Below are positions 14,255-21,740 of a stretch of DNA of 64,000 bases, one piece after another. The stretch covers positions 1,922,001-1,986,000 of the forward strand of contig NC_013131.1 of NCBI RefSeq assembly GCF_000024025.1, written 5' to 3'. Within the stretch, counting starts at the first letter, position 1; each line of letters starts with the position of its first letter. A program made the translations under genes and the position numbers. Source of the DNA: Catenulispora acidiphila DSM 44928 (lineage in GTDB: Bacteria; Actinomycetota; Actinomycetes; Streptomycetales; Catenulisporaceae). The notes beneath the pieces are model-generated. The model had not been told where the DNA came from and ran no database searches. It worked only from the letters and a program-made list of their open reading frames with translations.

Positions 14255-17200
14255 GTGGCACAGACGGCGGCACTTGGCCGGGAACCGGAGTCGGCACGCT
14301 CGCGTCTGGTCAGGCTCGGGTTCGCCGATCCCGAATCCGCCCTCCAGACCCTGGCCGAGGCTCCGCTCGGGGAGCTGAGCGGCGACCCGCTGTTCCTGGA
14401 GGCGCTCGGCCGCACCGCCGACCCCGATCTGGCGCTGGCCGCCACCGGACGGCTCCTGGAGGCCGCCGGCGACGCCGAGACGCTGGCCGCCACCCTGGCC
14501 GCCGCCAAGCCCTTCCAGGACCGCCTGCTCGGCGTTCTGGGGGTGAGCGTGGCGCTCGGGGAGCACCTGGAGCGCCATCCCGACGGCTGGCACGGGCTCG
14601 TGGAGTTCGACGTCGAGGACCTCGCCCCGGCCTTCCGGCGGCTGATGCTGGAGGCGGTCGGGGCGGACGCCGCCGCGCCCGATCCGGTGGCCGCCCTCGC
14701 CGGGATCCCCGCGCGCGACGCCCTGCGCGTCGCCTACCGGGACGCCCTGCTGGGCATCGCCGCGCGCGACATCGGCGCCGCTCTGAAGGACGACGCGACC
14801 GCGACGTACGACCAAACGGCCGCCGACTTGTCCGACCTCGCCACCGCCACCCTGGAGGCGGCGCTCGCGGTGGCCCGCGCGGAACTTCCCGAGGATTCCC
14901 CGCCGGCCCGGCTGGCGGTCATCGCCATGGGCAAGTGCGGGGCGCGCGAACTCAACTACGTCAGCGACGTGGACGTGGTGTTCGTCGCCGCCGCCCCCGA
15001 CGGGACCGACCCCGACGAGGAGCACCTGGCGCTGCGCACCGCGACCCAGCTCGCCGCGACGATGATGCGGGTCTGCTCCGACACCACCTCCGAGGGCGCC
15101 ATCTGGCAGGTCGACGCCAACCTGCGCCCCGAGGGCAAGAACGGCCCGCTGGTCCGCTCGCTGGCCAGCCACGTCGCCTACTACGAGCGCTGGGCCAAGA
15201 CCTGGGAGTTCCAGGCGCTGCTCAAGGCGCGGGCCGCCGCCGGCGATCCGGATCTGGGCGCCAAGTACGTCGAGGCCGTCACGCCGATGGTGTGGGCGGC
15301 CTCGCGGCGTGAGGGCTTCGTCGCGGACGTGCAGGCGATGCGGCGGCGTGTCATCGCCCACATCCCGGCCAAGGAAGCCGAGCGCGAACTGAAGCTCGGC
15401 TCCGGCGGTCTGCGCGACATCGAGTTCGCGGTGCAGCTGCTGCAGCTGGTGCACGGACCCACCGATCCGGCGCTCCGCCAGCGCGGAACCCTCGAGTCGC
15501 TCGCGGCTCTTTCCGCAGGTGGATACGTGGGTCGGACCGACGCCGGCGCGTTGGCAGAGGCCTACCGCTTCCTGCGCACGCTGGAGCACCGGCTGCAGAT
15601 CCACCGGCTCCGGCGCACCCACACCCTGCCCGAGGAGAAGGTGGAACGCCGCCGCCTCGGACGGTCGATGGGTTTCCGCAAGGATCCAGTGGATCAGCTG
15701 AACGGTGAATGGAAACGGCACAAGCGGGAAGTAAGGCGCCTGCACGAAAAGCTCTTTTATCGACCGTTGTTAGACGCGGTGGCCCGCTTGACGCCGGGCC
15801 AAGCCGCATTGGGTGGTGCTGTTCACTTGTCGCCGGAGGCTGCACAGTCACGGTTGGAAGCACTCGGGTACACCGATCCCGCGGGAGCGTTGCGTCACCT
15901 GACGGCGCTCACCTCGGGGGTGAGCCGGCGGGCAGCGATCCAGCGGACGCTGCTGCCGGTCATGTTGGACTGGTTCGCGGACGCGGCGGACCCCGACGGC
16001 GGACTCCTGGCGTTCCGCAAGGCGTCCGAAGCATTGGGAGACACGCACTGGTACCTGCGGCTGCTGCGCGATGAAGGCGCAGCCGCCGAGCATCTGGCGC
16101 GCGTCCTGGCCTCCGGCCGCTACGCCCCGGACCTGCTGCTGCGGGCGCCCGAAGCGGTGGCCATCCTCGGCGATCCGGCGAACCTGGTGCCGCGCGCACG
16201 TCCGGTGCTGGAGTCGGAGATCCTCGCGGCGGTCGGCCGTGCCTCCACGCCCGAAGCGGCGGTGGCTGCGGCGCGCGCAGTCCGGCGCCGCGAGCTGTTC
16301 CGCATCGCCGCCGCAGACCTGTTGGGACTGCTGACCGTCGAGCAGATCGGCGACGGTCTCAGCGCCGTCACCGCCGCGACGCTCAGCGGCGCGCTGCAGG
16401 CGGCCACCACCGCGGTCGAGAACCGGCTCGGCACGCCGCTGCCGACCCGCTTCGCGATCATCGCCGCCGGCCGGTTCGGCGGGCGGGAACTCGGTTACGG
16501 CAGCGACGCGGACGTGTTGTTCGTGCACGATCCGCTGCCGGACGAGGGCGGCGAAGGCAGCGAAGGCAGCGAAGGCAGCGAAGGCAGTAGCGGCACAGAC
16601 GGCAGCAGCGCAAACGGCAGCAGCGCAAACGGTGGCGGCGCAAACGGTGGCGGCGAGGCGAACTCCCCCCGCCGCGGCGTCTCCGCCCAGCGCGAACGCG
16701 CCGCGACCGATGCCGCCCACGCCGTCGCCAACGAACTGCGCCGCCTGCTCCAGATCCCGACCCCGGACCCGCCGCTGATCATCGACGCCGACCTGCGCCC
16801 GGAAGGACGCCAGGGACCGCTGGTGCGGACCCTCAGCTCCTACGCGGAGTACTACCGCCGCTGGTCGGAGGTCTGGGAGTCGCAGGCTCTGCTGCGCGCC
16901 GAACCGGTCGCCGGCGACCCCGAACTGGGGCGCGAGTTCATGGAGCTGATCGACCCGCTGCGCCGTCCTTCGTCAGGGCTCGATGAAACCTCGGTGCGCG
17001 AGATCCGGCGTATCAAGGCACGCGTGGAAGCCGAACGCCTTCCGCGCGGCGCGGACAAGGCGCTGCACACCAAACTCGGTCCCGGCGGACTGGCCGACGT
17101 CGAGTGGACCGTGCAGCTGCTCCAGCTCTGCTACGCGCACGAAATCCCCGCCTTGCAGACGACTCGAACCCGCTTGGCGCTGTCCGCTGCTGTGGACGCC

Positions 17201-17473
17201 GGACTGCTGGAAGCCGACGACGCCGAGATCCTCGACGAGGCCTGGATCGAGGCCACGCGCGTCCGCAACGGCATCATGCTGGTGCGCGGCCGGGCCAGCG
17301 ACTCGATCCCGAACGACATCAAGGAACGCGCCGGCATCGCGATGTATCTGGGCTCTGAGAACAGCGAGGAGTTCGTCGAGGAGTACCGGCGCGGCGCCCG
17401 CCGGGCCCGGGCCGTCGTCGAGCGCGTCTTCTACGAATGGAACCACGACGCGGGACGGTCTCACGATTCGTGA
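14255..17473 (+). CDS. glnE: Bifunctional glutamine synthetase adenylyltransferase/deadenylylase (GlnE)
   Basis: A 1072-residue enzyme that adds and removes AMP on the regulatory tyrosine of GlnA1, tuning nitrogen assimilation. The N-terminal adenylyl-removase half has N-Y-V-S-D-V-D-V-V-F near residue 238 and G-S-G-G-L-R-D-I-E-F near 382. The C-terminal transferase half repeats the fold with G-Y-G-S-D-A-D-V-L-F near 748 and G-P-G-G-L-A-D-V-E-W near 943, each with paired catalytic aspartates. Right after the second catalytic strand, about residues 765-802 are a Gly/Ser/Glu/Asn repeat that ordinary GlnEs lack. The GTG at 14255 is preferred over a TTG nine bases earlier; neither has a strong Shine-Dalgarno. 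The neighbouring GlnA2 lacks the target tyrosine, so the real partner lies elsewhere. Confidence 0.95.
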   Translation: MAQTAALGREPESARSRLVRLGFADPESALQTLAEAPLGELSGDPLFLEALGRTADPDLALAATGRLLEAAGDAETLAATLAAAKPFQDRLLGVLGVSVALGEHLERHPDGWHGLVEFDVEDLAPAFRRLMLEAVGADAAAPDPVAALAGIPARDALRVAYRDALLGIAARDIGAALKDDATATYDQTAADLSDLATATLEAALAVARAELPEDSPPARLAVIAMGKCGARELNYVSDVDVVFVAAAPDGTDPDEEHLALRTATQLAATMMRVCSDTTSEGAIWQVDANLRPEGKNGPLVRSLASHVAYYERWAKTWEFQALLKARAAAGDPDLGAKYVEAVTPMVWAASRREGFVADVQAMRRRVIAHIPAKEAERELKLGSGGLRDIEFAVQLLQLVHGPTDPALRQRGTLESLAALSAGGYVGRTDAGALAEAYRFLRTLEHRLQIHRLRRTHTLPEEKVERRRLGRSMGFRKDPVDQLNGEWKRHKREVRRLHEKLFYRPLLDAVARLTPGQAALGGAVHLSPEAAQSRLEALGYTDPAGALRHLTALTSGVSRRAAIQRTLLPVMLDWFADAADPDGGLLAFRKASEALGDTHWYLRLLRDEGAAAEHLARVLASGRYAPDLLLRAPEAVAILGDPANLVPRARPVLESEILAAVGRASTPEAAVAAARAVRRRELFRIAAADLLGLLTVEQIGDGLSAVTAATLSGALQAATTAVENRLGTPLPTRFAIIAAGRFGGRELGYGSDADVLFVHDPLPDEGGEGSEGSEGSEGSSGTDGSSANGSSANGGGANGGGEANSPRRGVSAQRERAATDAAHAVANELRRLLQIPTPDPPLIIDADLRPEGRQGPLVRTLSSYAEYYRRWSEVWESQALLRAEPVAGDPELGREFMELIDPLRRPSSGLDETSVREIRRIKARVEAERLPRGADKALHTKLGPGGLADVEWTVQLLQLCYAHEIPALQTTRTRLALSAAVDAGLLEADDAEILDEAWIEATRVRNGIMLVRGRASDSIPNDIKERAGIAMYLGSENSEEFVEEYRRGARRARAVVERVFYEWNHDAGRSHDS
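16547..16657. repeat. In-frame tandem repeats inside glnE
   Basis: Four GAAGGCAGC units (9 bases) lead into repeats of the 15-base kind GGCAGCAGCGCAAAC and then GGTGGCGGCGCAAAC. They encode E-G-S-E-G-S-E-G-S then S-S-A-N-G-S-S-A-N-G-G-G. The periods are multiples of three, so the frame is kept. Confidence 0.85.
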
Positions 17474-17514
17474 GGCTGTTCCCGCGCCGTGTGCTCTGAG
17501 ACCTGACCTGATCC

Positions 17515-18906
17515 TCAGCCGGCGCGCCCGAACAACCGCCCCGCGATGTCGATCCCGACGATCGCGCCGCTCTCGTCCCGGGCGAACACCCCGCGCTGCC
17601 CCTTCAGCCCGCCCTCGGTGATGATGTAGTCGTCGCCGTCCGCGGCGAGGAAACCCATGGCGGCGGCGGGATAGTCCGGCGGCATGTCGGCGTCGGAGGC
17701 GGCGCGGATCTCCGGCTTGATGCCGACCGCGAGGGTCAGGTGCTCGCCGTCGTCGGCGATGTCGAGGTTCATCGCGTCGATCTCGTAGCGGCCGACCACG
17801 GCGCGGTTGCGGTCGGCGTCATAAGCCACCGGCTCCGGGTCCTGCTCGACCACCGCGAGGAAGTGCTCCAGCGCCCACTTCACAATGTCCTGATTCAGCT
17901 GGTAGCCCTCGGTCGCGTTGCTCAGCACCGCGATCGCGAAGCCGCGCTCGGGGACCGCGAGCAGTTCGGCGAACTGGCCGTTGCCGCTGCCGCCGTGGCC
18001 GAAGGTGCGCACGCCGCCGATCTCGTTGAGGAACCAGCCGAAGCCGAACGCGTCGCCGAGCGTGGAGCCGCGCAGTTCGGACTTCGGCTCCCGCATCGCG
18101 CGGCGCGCCTCGACCGACAGCACCTGCTCGGCGGCGCCGACCTGCTCCCCGAGGTGGAAACGGGCCCAGCGCAGCAGGTCCGCGGCGCAGGAGACGCCGC
18201 CTCCGCCGGGGTTGTTGCCGTGCGTGCCGGCCGGGTAGGACTTCCACGGCGTGGCGGCGTGCAGGACGCCGTCGGCGTCGCGGTTGTGGCCGACCGCGAA
18301 CGTGCGGACCATCACGTCGTCGAGGTCGAAGACGGTGTCAATCAGGCCCAGCGGGGTGAGGACGAGCTCGGCGACAGCCCGCTCGTAGGACTGCCCGGTG
18401 ACCTTCTCGATCACCCGGCCCAGCAGGTTGTACCCGGCCTGGCTGTACGAGGCGCGGACGCCGGGCTCGGCGATCAGCGGGAGCGCGACCAGCTTGGCGA
18501 CGAACGCGGCGAGCGAGCCGTCGCCGTCGGCTGTGCCGGAGTCCGTGCCAGTGCCGGATCCGGTGTCGATCAGGTTCCACTCCAGGCCGCCGGTGTGGTC
18601 CAGCAGGTTGCGGACGGTGATGCGCGCGGCGTGCGTCTCGTCGGCCAGCTTCAATTCCGGCACGTAGGTCCGCACCGGTGCCTCCAGGTCGATTCGTCCC
18701 TCGGCGGCCAGGCGCATCAGCGCGGTGGCGGTAAAGGATTTCGTCACCGAGGCGATGTGGAACAGGGTCCGCTCGTCCACGTCGACCGAGGTGAAGTACT
18801 CGCGTCCGTCGAGCAGCACGCCGACGCTGACGCCGGGCACGTCGTACGCCTTCGCCGCCTCGGCGACGAACGCGGCCAGTTCCTGAGCGGTGCCCTGCGA
18901 AGCCAT
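17515..18906 (-). CDS. Serine beta-lactamase-fold hydrolase (class C / esterase type)
   Basis: A 463-residue protein of the beta-lactamase-related (family VIII esterase / D-aminopeptidase) group. The nucleophile motif S-V-T-K is at residues 53-56. The second motif region reads Y-S-Q-A-G-Y-N-L-L-G, where Y-S-N is usual. The third appears as H-G-G within R-T-F-G-H-G-G-S-G-N-G. No signal peptide is visible, so it is probably cytosolic. The C-terminal 130 residues form a beta-rich DUF3471-like domain with an acidic end. It is divergent from the TetR gene at 18993, with a double inverted-repeat operator between, so that TetR probably represses it. Possible roles are ester or peptide hydrolysis. 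Confidence 0.85.
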   Translation of the reverse strand: MASQGTAQELAAFVAEAAKAYDVPGVSVGVLLDGREYFTSVDVDERTLFHIASVTKSFTATALMRLAAEGRIDLEAPVRTYVPELKLADETHAARITVRNLLDHTGGLEWNLIDTGSGTGTDSGTADGDGSLAAFVAKLVALPLIAEPGVRASYSQAGYNLLGRVIEKVTGQSYERAVAELVLTPLGLIDTVFDLDDVMVRTFAVGHNRDADGVLHAATPWKSYPAGTHGNNPGGGGVSCAADLLRWARFHLGEQVGAAEQVLSVEARRAMREPKSELRGSTLGDAFGFGWFLNEIGGVRTFGHGGSGNGQFAELLAVPERGFAIAVLSNATEGYQLNQDIVKWALEHFLAVVEQDPEPVAYDADRNRAVVGRYEIDAMNLDIADDGEHLTLAVGIKPEIRAASDADMPPDYPAAAMGFLAADGDDYIITEGGLKGQRGVFARDESGAIVGIDIAGRLFGRAG

Positions 18907-18934
18907 GTCGATCTCCCCTGTCGCCTCTACTTTT

Positions 18935-18975
18935 ACTTAGTTCAAGTGGAACCGTAGCCCGGACTTGAACTAAGT
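18935..18975. promoter_or_regulatory. Two TetR operator sites between divergent genes
   Basis: ACTTAGTTCAAGT (18935-18947) and ACTTGAACTAAGT (18963-18975) are perfect reverse complements 15 bases apart. Each is itself an ACTT-N5-AAGT dyad, so each can bind one dimer. They lie in the 86-base gap between the hydrolase and the TetR gene and probably repress both. Confidence 0.7.
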
Positions 18976-18992
18976 GCAAGTACACTGGCGCC

Positions 18993-19673
18993 ATGCCCCG
19001 GAACACCCTCACCGCGGACCAGATCCTCCAGGCGGCCATCGCCCAGCTCGACGAGGAAGGGCTGGACGGCCTGAACATGCGCGCCCTCGGCAAGCGCCTG
19101 GACGTCGCCGCGACCGCCGTCTACTGGCACATCAAGACCAAGGACGAGCTGGTCCGGCGGGCCACCGACGCGGCCTGGGCCGAGGTCGGGCTGCCGGACC
19201 CGGCGCTGGTCGGCTGGCGCGAGGCGGCGGTGCGCACCGCGACCGGCGCGCACGCGATGTTCACCCGCCATCCCTGGATGGGGCAGGCGTTCGGCGGCTA
19301 CCTGCTCTACGGTCCCGGCAAGTCCCGCCACGACGACCACCTGCTCGCGGTCTACGAAGCCGCGGGCTTCGCGCCGGCGGACGCCGACCGGGCCGCGGCG
19401 GCCGTGTTCACCTACGTGCTGGGCAACGCGCTGGCTCCGGCCGCGACGGTCGCCCTGAACCGGCGGCTGGCGCTCGGTGGGGACGATGCGGCGCGCGCGT
19501 TCACCGAGGCGAAGGAGAACTCGGTGGCGATCGCGCGGACTTTCCCCAAGCTGCGCGAGCGCGTCGACAGCCCGGCCGCCTCCTACGCCGGGACGCCGGA
19601 GGAGAGCTTCGCCTTCGGGCTCACGGCGATGCTGGACGGCTTCGAGGCGCGGCTGGCGGCGCTCGGGCGGTGA
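18993..19673 (+). CDS. TetR family transcriptional regulator
   Basis: A 226-residue regulator. Residues 8-55 contain the helix-turn-helix (I-L-Q-A-A-I-A-Q-L-D-E-E-G-L, then M-R-A-L-G-K-R-L-D-V-A-A-T-A-V-Y-W-H-I-K-T-K-D in pieces). The V-Y-W-H recognition end and following K-D-E-L-V are those of the classical TetR class. The C-terminal domain (A-H-A-M-F-T-R-H-P-W and later helices) matches TetR_C in length. It is divergent from the beta-lactamase-fold gene and likely represses both through the paired ACTT-N5-AAGT sites, one of which overlaps its own promoter region. The ligand is unknown. Confidence 0.88.
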   Translation: MPRNTLTADQILQAAIAQLDEEGLDGLNMRALGKRLDVAATAVYWHIKTKDELVRRATDAAWAEVGLPDPALVGWREAAVRTATGAHAMFTRHPWMGQAFGGYLLYGPGKSRHDDHLLAVYEAAGFAPADADRAAAAVFTYVLGNALAPAATVALNRRLALGGDDAARAFTEAKENSVAIARTFPKLRERVDSPAASYAGTPEESFAFGLTAMLDGFEARLAALGR

Positions 19674-19735
19674 GGGCTGCGGGCGGCGCTGAGGGAGCCG
19701 CGCGAGCTGCGGACGGCTGCGGAGGGCTGAGGCGC

Positions 19736-19767
19736 CAAAAGAAAACGGGCCCCGTGAAGGGCCCGTT
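19736..19767 (-). terminator. Rho-independent terminator of the PAP2 gene
   Basis: AACGGGCCC-N6-GGGCCCGTT (19744-19767) is a perfect 9-base stem. On the minus strand it is followed by TTTTCTTTT, so it ends transcription of the PAP2 gene; as a plain hairpin it may also slow the convergent TetR transcript. Confidence 0.85.
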
Positions 19768-19802
19768 CGATCTGTCGCTTCTGCCGGTCGTCCGGCGGCT
19801 GG

Positions 19803-20777
19803 CTACGTCCGGGTGTGGATCGGCGGCCGTACCAGCTCCGCCGACACCCCGTCGTCCGGTTCGGGCGCCGTCGCCGAACCGTCGGGCTGGCGCGGCAGCG
19901 GGGCTTCTCCGGCGGGCTTCGGCACCGGCGCGAACACCGGCCGGCCCTGGATGATCCGCTGGACGAGGAAGCCCAGACCCAGGGTCACCAGGCCGCCCAC
20001 CGCGTCCAGGACGTAGTGGTTGGCGGTGCCGATGATCACGGCGAAGGTGCAGAACGGGTAGGCGATGCCGAGCACCTTGACCCACCTGCGCTGCGCCAGG
20101 TGCGCGATGACGAGCGCGCACCACGTCGACCAGCCGATGTGCAGCGAGGGCATGGCCGCGAACTCGTTCGTCGACTTGCCCAGCCCCGCGACGCCGTCGG
20201 AGGTCGCCGACGTCTGACCCCAGGGGTTCAGCAGCTTGAAGGTGTCGACGAAGTTGCCGTTCTCCAGCAGGCGCGGCGGCGCCAGGGAGTAGAAGTAGAA
20301 GCCGAACAACGCGATCAGCGTCATCGAGATCATCACGGTCCGGATCGCGCGGTACCGGTCCGGGAACTTGAAGTACACCCACACCAGCACCGCGATCGGC
20401 ACGATGAAGTGCAGCGTGGCGTAGTAGACGTTCATCGAGAACGCCAGCCAGCGCACGCTGTAGACCCAGTGGTTGAAGCTGCGCTCGAAGTTCAGGCCGA
20501 GGAAGTGCTCGACGCGCAGGATGTCGTGGCCGCGGTCCTGGGCCGCCGACTCGTGCGCCGGCGCGGCCAGGCGGGTCAGGGTGTAGAGGTAGTAGCCGAG
20601 CGCGATCAGCGCGATCTCCAGCCACAGCTTCGGCCGGTTGGTCGGCCGGAACTTCTGCGGCAGGACCGGGCCCGGGATCCAGCTCCGGCGCCGGGCGCCG
20701 GCCTGCGGCGCCGCCTCGACGTCTCCGTCGCGCGCCGTGGTCTCGGTGCTGTTTTCCAGCGGCTGTGTCGTCGTCAC
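19803..20777 (-). CDS. PAP2-superfamily membrane phosphatase / inositol phosphotransferase-like
   Basis: A 324-residue integral membrane protein with about six helices after a 45-residue cytosolic tail. The acid-phosphatase core is visible as M-P-S-L-H-I-G-W-S (C2) and N-H-Y-V-L-D-A-V-G-G (C3), giving the two catalytic histidines and the aspartate; the C1 lysine motif is not obvious. This arrangement, with H-I-G-W and a C-terminal N-H-Y-x-L-D, is typical of actinobacterial PAP2 proteins close to AUR1/IPC-synthase-like enzymes. They dephosphorylate lipid phosphates or transfer phosphoinositol headgroups. GTG at 20777 follows a GGGGGTG ribosome-binding site, and a strong terminator lies downstream. 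Confidence 0.85.
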   Translation of the reverse strand: MTTTQPLENSTETTARDGDVEAAPQAGARRRSWIPGPVLPQKFRPTNRPKLWLEIALIALGYYLYTLTRLAAPAHESAAQDRGHDILRVEHFLGLNFERSFNHWVYSVRWLAFSMNVYYATLHFIVPIAVLVWVYFKFPDRYRAIRTVMISMTLIALFGFYFYSLAPPRLLENGNFVDTFKLLNPWGQTSATSDGVAGLGKSTNEFAAMPSLHIGWSTWCALVIAHLAQRRWVKVLGIAYPFCTFAVIIGTANHYVLDAVGGLVTLGLGFLVQRIIQGRPVFAPVPKPAGEAPLPRQPDGSATAPEPDDGVSAELVRPPIHTRT

Positions 20778-21060
20778 GAGTTCACCCCCATGACAGGCAA
20801 GTCTGCCAGGGTAGGCGTCGCACGTGCGTCATACCCCGGGTCCACATTCCGCATCACTCCATGGTAGGGCTTTGGCGTGCTCCGCGGCGGTCCCGCCGGG
20901 AAGGTCGTACCGGCGGGGGTAATCGAGCTTATCGCCGATCCGCTGTTTCCCGCGCGTCCCATGGCAGGTCATCTCCAGCCGCTACGCTCCGCGCCAACCG
21001 TCTGTGCGCCCCGTGACATCGGACGCGACGTGACGAATCAGACACGCGAGGAGCCACCTC

Positions 21061-21363
21061 ATGCCCATCCCCGTGTACGTCCCCGCGAACGGCGGGCGCT
21101 GCGCCCACCTGGACCAGCTCCGCGACGCCGAACCGGACTCCGCGGACGAGTGCCGGGAGTGCCGTGCGACCGGCAGCCGCTGGCTGCACCTGCGCGAGTG
21201 CCTCATCTGCGGCCATGTGGGTTGCTGCGACAACTCGCAGAACCGGCACGCCACCGCGCACTGGCGGGCCACGGGACATTCGGTGATCCGCTCGCTGGAG
21301 CCCGGGGAGGTCTGGGCCTGGTGTTATCCGGACGAGGCGATGCTGCTGCGGGCGGATTGCTGA
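21061..21363 (+). CDS. UBP-type zinc finger protein
   Basis: A 100-residue protein that is essentially one ZnF-UBP domain. C-A-H-L-D, C-R-E-C, L-R-E-C-L-I-C-G-H-V-G-C-C, H-A-T-A-H and H-S-V together supply the cysteine and histidine ligands for the zinc sites. In eukaryotes the domain binds the ubiquitin C-terminus; bacterial single-domain versions are common in actinobacteria, and their partners are unknown. GAGGAG precedes the ATG. The 280-base gap upstream (20778-21060), shared with the divergent PAP2 gene, shows no further gene. Confidence 0.88.
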   Translation: MPIPVYVPANGGRCAHLDQLRDAEPDSADECRECRATGSRWLHLRECLICGHVGCCDNSQNRHATAHWRATGHSVIRSLEPGEVWAWCYPDEAMLLRADC

Positions 21364-21523
21364 GGCGCGGGGCTTCGCGGCTGCTGTATTGCTGCTGCGT
21401 TGGCGGTGAATCGCTGCTGGTTCGCCGCTAGGCGCTCCAGTGGCCCGTCACCGTGCTCCGGCTTAGCGTGAGGTCACGGACGCCGCCGTCCCGCGGCTCC
21501 GGCAGGCAAGGAGTTGAAAGCGC

Positions 21524-21706
21524 ATGGCCAAGAACAGCCCGGCCAAGGGACACCACGGACTCGGCGCGCGCGGGCAGGGGAAGCTCCTCTACTTCCACAC
21601 CCGTGTCACCTACGCGATCCGCCACTCCAAGGAACAGATGCTTCGCAAGTACCGCAAACCACCGGAGTACCGGCAGGCGAACGGCCACTGGGCTGGTCTT
21701 CGGTAG
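21524..21706 (+). CDS. Small basic protein of unknown function
   Basis: A 60-residue protein with AAGGAG at 8-10 bases before its ATG. It is strongly basic and rich in Gly, Lys, Arg and His: M-A-K-N-S-P-A-K-G-H-H-G at the start, then a core of K-L-L-Y-F-H-T-R-V-T-Y-A-I and E-Q-M-L-R-K-Y-R-K-P-P-E-Y. The charge suggests nucleic-acid or ribosome association. I do not recognise a family. It ends only 35 bases from the convergent mannosidase stop. Confidence 0.5.
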   Translation: MAKNSPAKGHHGLGARGQGKLLYFHTRVTYAIRHSKEQMLRKYRKPPEYRQANGHWAGLR

Positions 21707-21740
21707 CTGATATTTCGTCATTCGTAGTTCGGTGTTCGCA

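Noticed and set aside
15848-16720. Minus-strand frame opposite glnE
   Set aside because: It owes its length to the repeat region and GC bias; glnE on the plus strand has full domain support.
20778-21060. Possible gene or RNA in the 280-base gap before the UBP zinc finger gene
   Set aside because: Frames present lack start signals and codon bias; no stable riboswitch-like structure was recognised.
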